A DNA stretch of 5,313 bases from Pseudomonadota bacterium (GTDB lineage: Bacteria > Pseudomonadota > Gammaproteobacteria > Steroidobacterales > Steroidobacteraceae). Below the pieces are notes generated by a model. It did no database searches. It saw only the letters and a list, made by a program, of their open reading frames with translations, and was not told where the DNA came from. This document shows, one piece after another, positions 1 through 5,284 of this stretch (positions within the stretch are counted from its first letter, which is position 1; each line of letters starts with the position of its first letter). The stretch lies in contig JAKBCE010000176.1 of assembly GCA_021808195.1 (NCBI GenBank), positions 1 to 5,313 of the forward strand. Direction: 5' to 3'. Position numbers and translations under genes: made by a program.

Positions 1-2079
1 GCGCACGTCAATGAGTGCCAGGAGACTGACCACGGGCAGCCAGTGCGGCTGCAGCCCATCGGCCTTCTCCAGGGACGCACGCGCCGCGAGCGGCTGGTTG
101 ACCGCCAGCTGGGCGCGCGCCGCATTGAGCCAGTAGAGCGCGTTGCCGGGCTCGAGCGCGGTGGCGCGCACGAGACGCGCCACCGCAGCCTGATCCTGAT
201 TGGCCTGCAGCAGCAGCAGCCCGGCCTCCTCGACCAGCTGGCCCTCGCTGCCAGGCTGCGCGGCGATCGCCCGATCGAGCGCGGCATTCGCCGGTGCGAG
301 CTGACCTTGGGCGAGCGCGAGCCGGGCGAGCGCGAACTGAATCGCCGGCTCGTGGTCGGCCTTCGGGGCTGCGGAAAGCACTTGCTGCGCCTGCGCGAAT
401 TGGTGCTGACCGGCCAACGCTTCGGCGAGCGCAATGCGCAGCGCCAGCACGTCGGGATGGGCATCGAGCGCCTTTCGCAGGCGCTGCTCGCCGGCCGCCG
501 CCTGTCCCGAGATCGCTTCGACATGCGCGAGCACGATCTGCGCCTCGACGTCGTCCGGCCTCAGAGTCAGGACCTTGCGCAACAACGGCTCGGCACGGGC
601 GAGCTGCTGCTGGGAGGCGAAGAACGCCGCGCCGAGCTGGAGGATGTCCGGATCCTGCGGGTGGGCCGCCAGGAGCTGATCGACCCCGGCACTGGCCGCG
701 GCAGTGCCGCGGGTCGCCATGAGCGCCTGGACCCACAGTCGGTCTCGCACGAAATCGCTGTCGGGCTGCGCCTGCAGCAATGCCAGCGCCCGCGGAGCCT
801 GCCCGAGGGCCAGGTACGCGGAGGCCAGATTGTCGATTACCTTGGGATCGTGCGGGCTCTGCTGAACGCGGCGCTCGAGCGCCGCGATGAGTGTCTGGGT
901 GTCATTGGAGCGCTGGGCCGCCGTCCCGAGCAGGGAGAGCACCTGCGGATCCAGCTGAGCCGCACCCAGTGCGGGCGTCAGCACGCGCATCGCCTCGCCC
1001 GGCTCGCCGAGTTTCAGCTGCACGTCCGCCAGGAGCTTGCGGGCCTGAATATTGTCCGGCGTCTCGCCGACCACCTGCTGGAGCTGCTGCTGGGCCTGCT
1101 CGACGTCCCCGTGCTGCAGCAGCGCAGCGCCGAGGATCATGCGCGCCTGCACGTACTGCGGCACCGCGGCGAGCAGGCTCTCGAGCTCGCCGATCCCGGC
1201 CTCAAGGCGGCCGTGGGCCAGTGCGAGGCGCGCCTGCAGCAGATGCGTCACGGCCGACTGCGGAGCGATCTTCGCCAGGGCCTTGAGGCTCTCGGCGGCG
1301 GGCTGCAACTGTCCGAGCGCGAGCTGCGCCTCGGTCAGCGTCACCCAGGCGGAGATGCGGTGCTGCAGGGGCTCGCCGGCCGGCATGCGCTTCAGGGCGC
1401 CGCGCATGGACTCGGCGGCCGCCGGAAACTGCCCCAGCACCGACTCGATCTGCCCTTCGATCAGCCGCGGCGAGGGATCATTGGGCGCCTCGGAGACGGC
1501 GGCCTTGAGCGTCTGGAACGCTGCGCTGAACTGTCCGGCGGCGGCCTGCGACTCGGCCAGCGCGACTTCGGCGCTGGTGAGGTGCGGCTGGCGCGCAAGC
1601 AGCGCCTGCAGCAGGGCGATGGCCTCTGCGGGCTTGCCGGTCATGCTCAGCGCGCGGGCCCGCCAGAGCGTCCGGTCCGGCTCGGACACCTGCACGGTGC
1701 CGTGCGCGAGTGCGTCGAGCAGCTGCTGCGGCGCTCCGGTGGCGAGCCACGTGCGGGCCTGCAGCCCATCCACCTCGGCCCCTTTGGCGCCGGCGGCGAC
1801 GGCATGCTTGAGGGCTGAGCTCGCCCCGTTCGTATCGCCCGATGAGAGGGAAAGCTGCGTGAGCAGGAGCCACGCCTGTGCGTTCTGCGGCTCCTTGTGC
1901 ACCACCATGCGCAGGTCGAACGCGGCCTGCTGCCACTGGCCGGCATGCATTTCGCGCTCGGCGCGGGCCATGCGGTATTTGGGGGTGAGGAGCGCACCGC
2001 ACCCCGCCAAGGTGAGCACCGCGAGGGCGACGCTGATTCGCCCGACCGCCGAGCGGTCCGGGGCGCCTGTGATCTTCAT
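1..2079 (-). CDS. PrsT-like TPR-repeat lipoprotein, C-terminus beyond the window
   Basis: The minus-strand frame is open from ATG at 2077-2079 to base 1, giving 693 codons with no stop. An AGGAG lies 8 nt before the ATG. Residues 1-27 form a lipoprotein signal: Arg9 and Arg14, a hydrophobic core, and lipobox LAGC with Cys27. Gly28 follows rather than Asp, which predicts Lol transport to the outer membrane. From about residue 35 to the edge the protein is a continuous array of helical TPR-like units of about 34 residues with repeated A-x-x-x-L/A-G spacing and Pro-Asn/Asp turns (for example EPQNAQAW near 63, RPDDVEAQ near 507, EPGNALYW near 643). Length, signal and repeat style resemble PrsT, the TPR lipoprotein of exosortase/PEP-CTERM exopolysaccharide loci. 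PrsT proteins are roughly 900 residues, so about 200 may be missing. The coding call is firm; the PrsT assignment is from memory of the family and is less sure. A generic TPR lipoprotein is the alternative. Confidence 0.88.
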   Translation of the reverse strand, partial: MKITGAPDRSAVGRISVALAVLTLAGCGALLTPKYRMARAEREMHAGQWQQAAFDLRMVVHKEPQNAQAWLLLTQLSLSSGDTNGASSALKHAVAAGAKGAEVDGLQARTWLATGAPQQLLDALAHGTVQVSEPDRTLWRARALSMTGKPAEAIALLQALLARQPHLTSAEVALAESQAAAGQFSAAFQTLKAAVSEAPNDPSPRLIEGQIESVLGQFPAAAESMRGALKRMPAGEPLQHRISAWVTLTEAQLALGQLQPAAESLKALAKIAPQSAVTHLLQARLALAHGRLEAGIGELESLLAAVPQYVQARMILGAALLQHGDVEQAQQQLQQVVGETPDNIQARKLLADVQLKLGEPGEAMRVLTPALGAAQLDPQVLSLLGTAAQRSNDTQTLIAALERRVQQSPHDPKVIDNLASAYLALGQAPRALALLQAQPDSDFVRDRLWVQALMATRGTAAASAGVDQLLAAHPQDPDILQLGAAFFASQQQLARAEPLLRKVLTLRPDDVEAQIVLAHVEAISGQAAAGEQRLRKALDAHPDVLALRIALAEALAGQHQFAQAQQVLSAAPKADHEPAIQFALARLALAQGQLAPANAALDRAIAAQPGSEGQLVEEAGLLLLQANQDQAAVARLVRATALEPGNALYWLNAARAQLAVNQPLAARASLEKADGLQPHWLPVVSLLALIDVR

Positions 2080-2087
2080 GATTCACA

Positions 2088-2092
2088 CTCCT
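2088..2092 (-). promoter_or_regulatory. Ribosome binding site of the TPR lipoprotein gene
   Basis: AGGAG on the minus strand with an 8-nt spacer to the ATG at 2079. It fixes the start in the true frame. A second ATG at 2086 is in another frame, lies inside this spacer, and has no site of its own. Confidence 0.8.
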
Positions 2093-2375
2093 GACGCCGA
2101 GCCAGTCCCGCCGTCACCGCGACATCCGCTCGCCCGGGCTGCGGCGCGTGTCCTCGATAGGAGGATATCGGCGCCCAGGTGGGCGAGGATACCGGTCGGC
2201 TCATGAACGGCGCAATCAAAGCTCCTCGGATCCGACTAAGCACCGTCGGCGCCGAGATTGACTCTGGGGACGGCGTGACTGGTGAGGCCGAGATTCCGAT
2301 GGGCAGTGTCCTTGGCCCGAGACCCTGGCACTTGATCAGCCATTATTCGCGGGAGGTTCTGGCCGCTAAACACTG

Positions 2376-2381
2376 ATTATA
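2376..2381 (-). promoter_or_regulatory. Candidate sigma-70 -10 box for the TPR gene
   Basis: The minus strand reads TATAAT, a perfect consensus, in an AT-rich island (about 2371-2396) within GC-rich DNA. Hexamers 16-18 nt upstream (for example GGGAAC at 2399-2404) do not match TTGACA, so there is no good -35. The predicted start is near 2369, giving a leader of about 290 nt. An overlapping plus-strand TATACT at 2378-2383 exists, but no plus-strand gene follows it. Confidence 0.45.
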
Positions 2382-2404
2382 CTGGAATTATTCTATCGGT
2401 TCCC

Positions 2405-2418
2405 GCCCGAATTCGGGC
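2405..2418. repeat. 14-bp perfect palindrome, possible operator
   Basis: GCCCGAATTCGGGC is a perfect palindrome. Its centre is about 42 nt upstream of the start predicted from the TATAAT box, where a class II activator would bind. As RNA it would be a 5-bp hairpin with no T-run on either strand, so a terminator is unlikely. The operator role is inferred from position only. Confidence 0.4.
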
Positions 2419-2499
2419 AAGACCTGAACGGTCGTCATCAGAACACAGCCCGATGGCTCGATCCGGAACTGCATCACACTTTGCCCGCCAGTCAGACGG

Positions 2500-2871
2500 T
2501 TATGGAATCGTCTTGCTGACGACGTTCGACGGGGCACTCATCGCGCCACTGCGCGTGTAGGCCGTGACCACGAAATACCACGTGCCACTGCCCAGACCCT
2601 GCACGGTCATTCGGGTGACGTGGACGTCGGGGACCTTGACGATATGAGCGAGCTCGCTCGGCCTCCGGCCGTAGAACAGTTCGTAGCCGGCGAGATCCGT
2701 CAGCGCGCTACCGTCCGCCGTCGTGGTCGGTGGAGTCCAAGAGACTACCGCCCATCCACTCGTGACGCCGAGCTGCGTGAGTACGGTGCCGCACCCCGCC
2801 AGCACGAGCGCTATTAGGACGACACCGAGCACCCATGCCGCGGGGAACAAGTTGCCGCGCCTCCGCCCCAT
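2500..2871 (-). CDS. Small FN3-domain lipoprotein (123 aa)
   Basis: ATG at 2869-2871, TAA at 2500-2502. The frame is closed by TGA at 2887-2889, leaving only this start. The ribosome site is weak: GAGGGG 11 nt upstream. Residues 1-27 are a lipoprotein signal (basic RRR at 3-5, hydrophobic core, LAGC with Cys27), and Gly28 predicts outer-membrane sorting. After a linker of only about 10 residues comes one FN3 domain (about 39-123) with the hallmarks SWTPPTT, DLAGYELFYG, GTWYFVVTAYT and SAPSNVV. It ends at the last beta strand, with no PEP-CTERM or LPXTG-like tail. It is the most diverged of the three paralogues: FYGRRPSELAH replaces YYGTNPSALTQ. Likely role: lipid-anchored binding or structural module at the cell surface or in the periplasm; the ligand is unknown. 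Confidence 0.88.
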   Translation of the reverse strand: MGRRRGNLFPAAWVLGVVLIALVLAGCGTVLTQLGVTSGWAVVSWTPPTTTADGSALTDLAGYELFYGRRPSELAHIVKVPDVHVTRMTVQGLGSGTWYFVVTAYTRSGAMSAPSNVVSKTIP

Positions 2872-2922
2872 CTCTACCCGCGCCCCTCAAGGACTTCCCG
2901 TCAGCGCAGGTGACTTGCGCCC

Positions 2923-2937
2923 GGAAATGGTATGCCA
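2923..2937 (-). promoter_or_regulatory. Degenerate sigma-54-like promoter before the 123-aa FN3 gene
   Basis: The minus strand reads TGGCATA-CCAT-TTCC. The -24 half is good (TGGCA), but the -12 half has CC where the nearly invariant GC should be. It lies about 52 nt before the ATG. It may be a decayed or weak relative of the promoter at 4722-4738, or chance. Confidence 0.2.
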
Positions 2938-3072
2938 CGTGACTGGAGCGCGCGAGGGTTGCCCGCGCAAGCGGCCCGCGTGGCAGGACACAAGGTATCC
3001 CGTCCGAGCGGAGGCACCCGAGCCGACGAGGAGCGCCTCCGCCCACCATCGCCCCGGGTCCGTGCAGCCGGA

Positions 3073-3516
3073 TCAGGAGATCGTCTGGCTGACGACGTTC
3101 GACGGCGCGCTCTGCGTGCCATCGGTGGTGTACGAAGTCACCACGAAATACCAGGTTCCGGTGCCGAGGCCGGTAACGTCGTAGGTCGTCAGACCAATAT
3201 TGCTGACCTGAACTTCCTGGGTCAGCGCGCTTGGGTTCGTGCCGTAGTAAATATCATAGCCGGCCAGATTCAGTAGGGTCGAGCCGTCGGTCGTCGTAGT
3301 CGGTGGAGTCCAGGAAATCTGGGCCGTCCCCGTTCCCGACTTGACGGTAGTGGTCGGGCCTGAGGACGATGACGATGAGGAGCTCGAAGACGGCGAGGCT
3401 ACGGAACTCTGCGGTGCCGACACCGAACCGCCGCCACATCCCGCCAGAGCGAGCGACGCCAGCGCCAGACCGGCCACTGGCATGGAAGCCCTAGGTATCC
3501 TGCGCGTGATCCGCAC
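3073..3516 (-). CDS. FN3-domain lipoprotein with poly-Ser linker (147 aa)
   Basis: Starts at GTG (3514-3516), supported by AGGAG 6 nt upstream; an internal ATG at codon 12 would cut off the basic part of the signal. Stop TGA at 3073-3075. Residues 1-27 are a lipoprotein signal (RITRR near the N-terminus, hydrophobic core, LAGC with Cys27) followed by Gly-Gly-Gly, so outer-membrane sorting is likely. Residues 28-65 are a flexible linker with ten consecutive Ser (43-52) written with mixed TCN and AGC codons, so it is not a simple DNA repeat. Residues 66-147 are one FN3 domain (ISWTPPTT, GYDIYYGTNPSALTQ, GTWYFVVTSYT, SAPSNVVS). Its closest relative here is the downstream-coordinate gene at 3747-4634, with long identical blocks, indicating duplication. 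A surface-exposed or periplasmic binding role is inferred. Confidence 0.9.
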   Translation of the reverse strand: MRITRRIPRASMPVAGLALASLALAGCGGGSVSAPQSSVASPSSSSSSSSSSGPTTTVKSGTGTAQISWTPPTTTTDGSTLLNLAGYDIYYGTNPSALTQEVQVSNIGLTTYDVTGLGTGTWYFVVTSYTTDGTQSAPSNVVSQTIS

Positions 3517-3522
3517 CCCACG

Positions 3523-3527
3523 CTCCT
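3523..3527 (-). promoter_or_regulatory. Ribosome binding site selecting the GTG start
   Basis: AGGAG on the minus strand with a 6-nt spacer to GTG 3516. It decides this start over the internal ATG at codon 12. Confidence 0.75.
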
Positions 3528-3572
3528 CGCGACGAATCGTTACGACTGCTACCCCCTGTGCGCCGCGTCAGG

Positions 3573-3589
3573 GATCGCTGAAGGCGATC
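3573..3589 (-). repeat. 6-bp hairpin in the leader of the 147-aa FN3 gene
   Basis: On the minus strand GATCGC-CTTCA-GCGATC forms a 6-bp stem with a 5-nt loop, about 57 nt before the GTG. No T-run follows, so it is not a canonical terminator. The core CGCCTTCAGCG also occurs on the plus strand at 4840-4850. Function unknown. Confidence 0.35.
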
Positions 3590-3725
3590 GTCTGTGCTTG
3601 GCGACAGAACGCGCAAGCCGTTTAATTCATTCGACCACGGCACGGGCTTGCGTACCGTGAAGTCTATCGTGAAAAAGTTAGCGTGTGCGCTACGCAGCGC
3701 AAAAAAAGTTGCTCAAGTTCTGTCG

Positions 3726-3743
3726 GAAATTGCCGACAATTTC
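3726..3743. repeat. 7-bp palindromic hairpin just after the 295-aa gene
   Basis: GAAATTG-TCGG-CAATTTC on the minus strand is a perfect 7-bp stem with a tetraloop, beginning 3 nt past the TGA at 3747-3749. An alternative stem, TGTCGG/CCGACA (3721-3738), overlaps it and cannot form at the same time. A T7 run on the minus strand (3701-3707) comes about 18 nt after the stem, too far for a classical terminator. It could be a weak terminator, an mRNA-end stabiliser, or a protein site for the next gene. The GC-poor sequence suggests it is not random background. Confidence 0.4.
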
Positions 3744-3746
3744 AGC

Positions 3747-4634
3747 TCAGGAAATCGTGGCGCTCACCACATTCGATGGAACACTCTCGGTGCCCTGAGT
3801 CGTGTACGAGGTCACGACGAAGTACCACGTGCCGCTCGCGAGCCCGGTGATCACCGAGGTGGTCACACCGATGTTGGTCACTTGCACTTTCTGGGTGAGC
3901 GCGCTGGGATTCGTGCCGTAGTAAATGTTGTAGCCGGCCAGATCAGTGAGCGTCGAGCCATCGGTTGCCGTGGTCGGAGGCATCCAGGAAATATTGACAC
4001 CACCGGCCAGCGCGCTCGGCGCAGACACCGTGATCGCGAAGGGCTGCAGGGAGGCGGTGGTGCCGCCATCGGAGGCGGTGATGGTGATGTTCGAGTAGGT
4101 TCCGACATCGGCCAGCGGCGGCGTGCCGGTCAGCGCACCGGTGCTGGTATTGAAGCTCGCCCACGTCGGCGCATTCTGAATGGAGAATGTGGCCGTCCCG
4201 CTGCTCACCGTCACTGTCGGCGTGAAGCTGTACGCCTGGCCGGCGACCACTGTGGCCGCCGGAGTGCCGGACACCGACACGGTCACCGTCGGCGATGTCG
4301 TCCCGGTCCCGCCCGAACCCGAGCCACTGGTGCCGGTGCCTGAGCCACTGGTGCCGGTGCCTGAGCCACTGGTGCCGGTGCCTGAGCCACTGGTGCCGGT
4401 GCCTGAGCCGGCCGTACCCGAACCGGATCCCGCCGTGCCCGACCCTGAACCGGCGGTGGTGCTGCCACTGCTACCCGCCGTCGTGCTCCCCGTGGTACTC
4501 CCCGAAGGACTCGTCGTGGTCTTGGTGCTCGAGGCAACCCCGGCGCTCCCTCCGCCCCCGCATCCGGCAAGCGCGACAGAAACCAACACGATCATCGTGC
4601 CGGAGAACAAACGGAGGGACGTCAACGTACGCAT
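3747..4634 (-). CDS. Ig-like plus FN3 repeat-linker lipoprotein (295 aa)
   Basis: ATG at 4632-4634 is chosen because GGAG lies 5 nt upstream and it gives a compact signal. An in-frame ATG at 4658 would add eight residues and has no ribosome site. Residues 1-25: Arg2 and Arg8, hydrophobic core, LAGC with Cys25, then four Gly. Residues 26-114 are a flexible Gly/Ser/Thr linker containing a 7-residue repeat (about 63-105). Residues 115-205 look like an Ig-like/cadherin-like domain of the putative-Ig (He_PIG) type: GQAYSFTPTVT, TWASFNTSTGALTGTP and DVGTYSNITITASDG match its usual pattern. Residues 206-295 are an FN3 domain (ISWMPPTT, GYNIYYGTNPSALTQ, GTWYFVVTSYT, PSNVVSATIS). There is no C-terminal sorting signal. 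The gene sits directly behind a sigma-54-type promoter. Likely a long-stalked outer-membrane adhesion or matrix protein; the ligand is unknown. Confidence 0.9.
   Translation of the reverse strand: MRTLTSLRLFSGTMIVLVSVALAGCGGGGSAGVASSTKTTTSPSGSTTGSTTAGSSGSTTAGSGSGTAGSGSGTAGSGTGTSGSGTGTSGSGTGTSGSGTGTSGSGSGGTGTTSPTVTVSVSGTPAATVVAGQAYSFTPTVTVSSGTATFSIQNAPTWASFNTSTGALTGTPPLADVGTYSNITITASDGGTTASLQPFAITVSAPSALAGGVNISWMPPTTATDGSTLTDLAGYNIYYGTNPSALTQKVQVTNIGVTTSVITGLASGTWYFVVTSYTTQGTESVPSNVVSATIS
4321..4404. repeat. 21-bp minisatellite, four perfect copies
   Basis: Four identical tandem copies of a 21-bp unit at 4321, 4342, 4363 and 4384, with a partial copy to 4409. They lie inside the linker of the 295-residue lipoprotein and encode a heptad of the form GSGTGTS. 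Two degenerate heptads (GSGSGTA) lie on the N-terminal side. The unit is a multiple of three, so copy-number change would lengthen or shorten the stalk without a frameshift. Confidence 0.95.
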
Positions 4635-4639
4635 GGTGG

Positions 4640-4643
4640 CTCC
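4640..4643 (-). promoter_or_regulatory. Ribosome binding site of the 295-aa gene
   Basis: GGAG on the minus strand with a 5-nt spacer to ATG 4634. It supports this start over the in-frame ATG at 4658. Confidence 0.65.
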
Positions 4644-4721
4644 ACGTCCCGGGACCATCCCGTGGACTTCGCAACCGCCGTGCCCATTCGAAGAGCGAGC
4701 GACAGTGGCGAGGGGACTTAG

Positions 4722-4738
4722 AGCAAGCGCCGTGCCAA
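4722..4738 (-). promoter_or_regulatory. Sigma-54 (RpoN) -24/-12 promoter
   Basis: The minus strand reads TTGGCACG-GCGC-TTGCT. This matches the RpoN consensus YTGGCACG-N4-TTGCW at every defined position, including the GG (4736-4735) and GC (4724-4723) separated by exactly 10 nt. The predicted start is near 4711, giving a leader of about 77 nt before ATG 4634. RpoN promoters need an AAA+ activator bound upstream. In PEP-CTERM systems the response regulator PrsR is such an activator, which fits the nearby PrsT-like gene, but the actual activator is not visible here. Confidence 0.8.
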
Positions 4739-4755
4739 TACAAAATTTTCTTTTA

Positions 4756-4768
4756 AATCATTCTGTTA
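4756..4768 (+). promoter_or_regulatory. Candidate IHF binding site
   Basis: AATCATTCTGTTA differs from the IHF consensus WATCAA-N4-TTR at one position. It lies in an AT-rich tract at about -45 to -57 of the sigma-54 promoter, where IHF bends DNA to bring a distant activator to RpoN. Such a match can occur by chance in AT-rich DNA. Confidence 0.35.
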
Positions 4769-4781
4769 CGTTATTTTTTAC

Positions 4782-4852
4782 GTCGCCTGCCGGCGACACG
4801 CGTCAGTGCCCGTCTGCGACCACAGACGGAAACCTCAAGCGCCTTCAGCGCT
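4782..4852. repeat. Three consecutive small hairpins
   Basis: GTCGCC-TGCC-GGCGAC (4782-4797, 6 bp), CCGTCTG-N6-CAGACGG (4810-4829, 7 bp) and AGCGC-CTTCA-GCGCT (4838-4852, 5 bp) follow one another upstream of the sigma-54 promoter. None is followed by a T-run in either direction, so none looks like a Rho-independent terminator. They may be protein sites or end structures of a neighbouring transcript. Confidence 0.4.
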
Positions 4853-4870
4853 CTCCCGCACAACACCCTG

Positions 4871-4936
4871 AATTGCCAATCAATTGCGGGAAATTTAACC
4901 CTAGGCTCATTCGCAGCCATAGAGTGCCGCAAATTG
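4871..4936. promoter_or_regulatory. Candidate enhancer (activator) inverted repeats
   Basis: Two nested inverted repeats: AATTG-N5-CAATT (4871-4885), and CAATTGCGG (4881-4889) against CCGCAAATTG (4927-4936), the arms differing by one inserted base. They lie about 160-225 nt upstream of the predicted start, a usual distance for sigma-54 activator sites. CGGGAAATTT at 4887-4896 is also loosely repeated at 4942-4951. The role is inferred from position and symmetry. Confidence 0.35.
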
Positions 4937-5117
4937 TCACTCGGGAATTTTTTCTCGACATAACATCTAACACGTGCCGCGCGCACCGAACATAACATCA
5001 GTACGTACAAACCCCGCAAGGAAGCCAAATCACACTCTTCGGCGCATCACACGCTCGGGCCAGGAACGCGCTCTGACCCGCGCTGTGACGGGTGTCTCAC
5101 GGATTCCGCCTGGGATG

Positions 5118-5194
5118 CGTGGCGCTGTCGCCCACACCACCGTTTTGGTCAGATTTGACATAGCTCCGTCCGCGCGCGGCGACAGCGCGGCACG
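5118..5194. repeat. Long inverted repeat, 15 bp of stem
   Basis: GCGCTGTCGCC (5122-5132) and GGCGACAGCGC (5178-5188) are perfect 11-bp inverted copies 45 nt apart. Skipping two bases (5189-5190) adds four more pairs, CGTG (5118-5121) with CACG (5191-5194). The loop contains GGTCA-GATT-TGACA-like symmetry at 5147-5160. It could be a structured RNA, a remnant of a small mobile element, or a protein-binding site. No matching gene lies within the window. Confidence 0.5.
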
Positions 5195-5200
5195 GCAAGC

Positions 5201-5237
5201 AGCGAAGCGAGGAGAGCCTGCAGGCTTTTCGTTTGCT
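5201..5237 (+). repeat. Imperfect long hairpin with T-rich 3' side
   Basis: Around the palindrome AGCCTGCAGGCT (5215-5226) a plus-strand RNA could pair 5201-5218 with 5223-5237, using several G-U pairs and two small bulges. The minus-strand RNA would have A-C mismatches instead, so folding favours a plus-strand transcript. The TTTT and GTTT on the 3' side are partly in the stem, so it is only loosely terminator-like. Confidence 0.35.
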
Positions 5238-5284
5238 CCCTACGGATGGGACGCATCGCCCGCCGGGATCCCGCGTCAGCGTGG

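Larger units (their letters stand above)
2080..2499. other. Gene-free leader between the TPR gene and the first FN3 gene
   Basis: This 420-nt gap separates the stop of the 123-residue FN3 gene from the TPR gene. It holds the ribosome site at 2088-2092, a perfect minus-strand TATAAT at 2376-2381 and a 14-bp palindrome at 2405-2418. A plus-strand AGGAGG at 2159-2164 has no start codon at a usable distance. The only plus-strand frame (65 codons from a GTG at 2179) has no recognisable protein. No T-tailed hairpin was found after the FN3 gene stop. Confidence 0.55.

Noticed and set aside
43..1818. 591-codon open frame on the plus strand
   Set aside because: It is exactly antisense, in codon register, to the TPR lipoprotein. 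Its Arg/Leu/Gly-rich product has no domain character and it lacks a ribosome site. The minus frame has a lipobox and repeats.
2326..2340. Plus-strand TGGCACT-TGAT-CAGC with correct GG-N10-GC spacing
   Set aside because: The -12 half is CAGC, not TTGC, and it points into the minus-strand FN3 gene with no plus-strand gene.
2179..2376. Plus-strand 65-codon frame from GTG, with AGGAGG at 2159-2164
   Set aside because: The AGGAGG is 14 nt from the GTG, too far, with no nearer start codon. The product is unrecognisable and the only promoter-like boxes lie at its 3' end.
3341..3625. Plus-strand frame with an acidic EDDDDEELEDGE stretch
   Set aside because: It is antisense to the poly-Ser linker of the 147-residue lipoprotein and shows no other protein features.
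3638..3651. Plus-strand CGGCACG-GGC-TTGC resembling a sigma-54 promoter
   Set aside because: GG and GC are 9 nt apart instead of 10, the first base is wrong, and no plus-strand gene follows.
3701..3707. T7 run on the minus strand next to the hairpin GCGCT/AGCGC as a terminator
   Set aside because: On the minus strand the T-run comes before that hairpin, not after it, and on the plus strand it is an A-run. The hairpin at 3726-3743 is about 18 nt too far away.
4180..4995. Plus-strand frame with PEPLVPV repeats that look like a proline-rich protein
   Set aside because: This is the complement of the 21-bp repeat in the Gly/Ser/Thr stalk. The minus frame has a signal, lipobox, Ig-like and FN3 domains.
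4771..5028. Minus-strand 85-codon frame upstream of the sigma-54 promoter
   Set aside because: TTG start without a clear ribosome site, Arg-rich random-looking composition, and overlap with regulatory hairpins and inverted repeats.
5241..5280. GGGACGCA resembling part of a cyclic-di-GMP-I riboswitch
   Set aside because: The other conserved segments (the GCAAACC-type block and the GGTAGCGGGGTTACCG receptor side) are absent.
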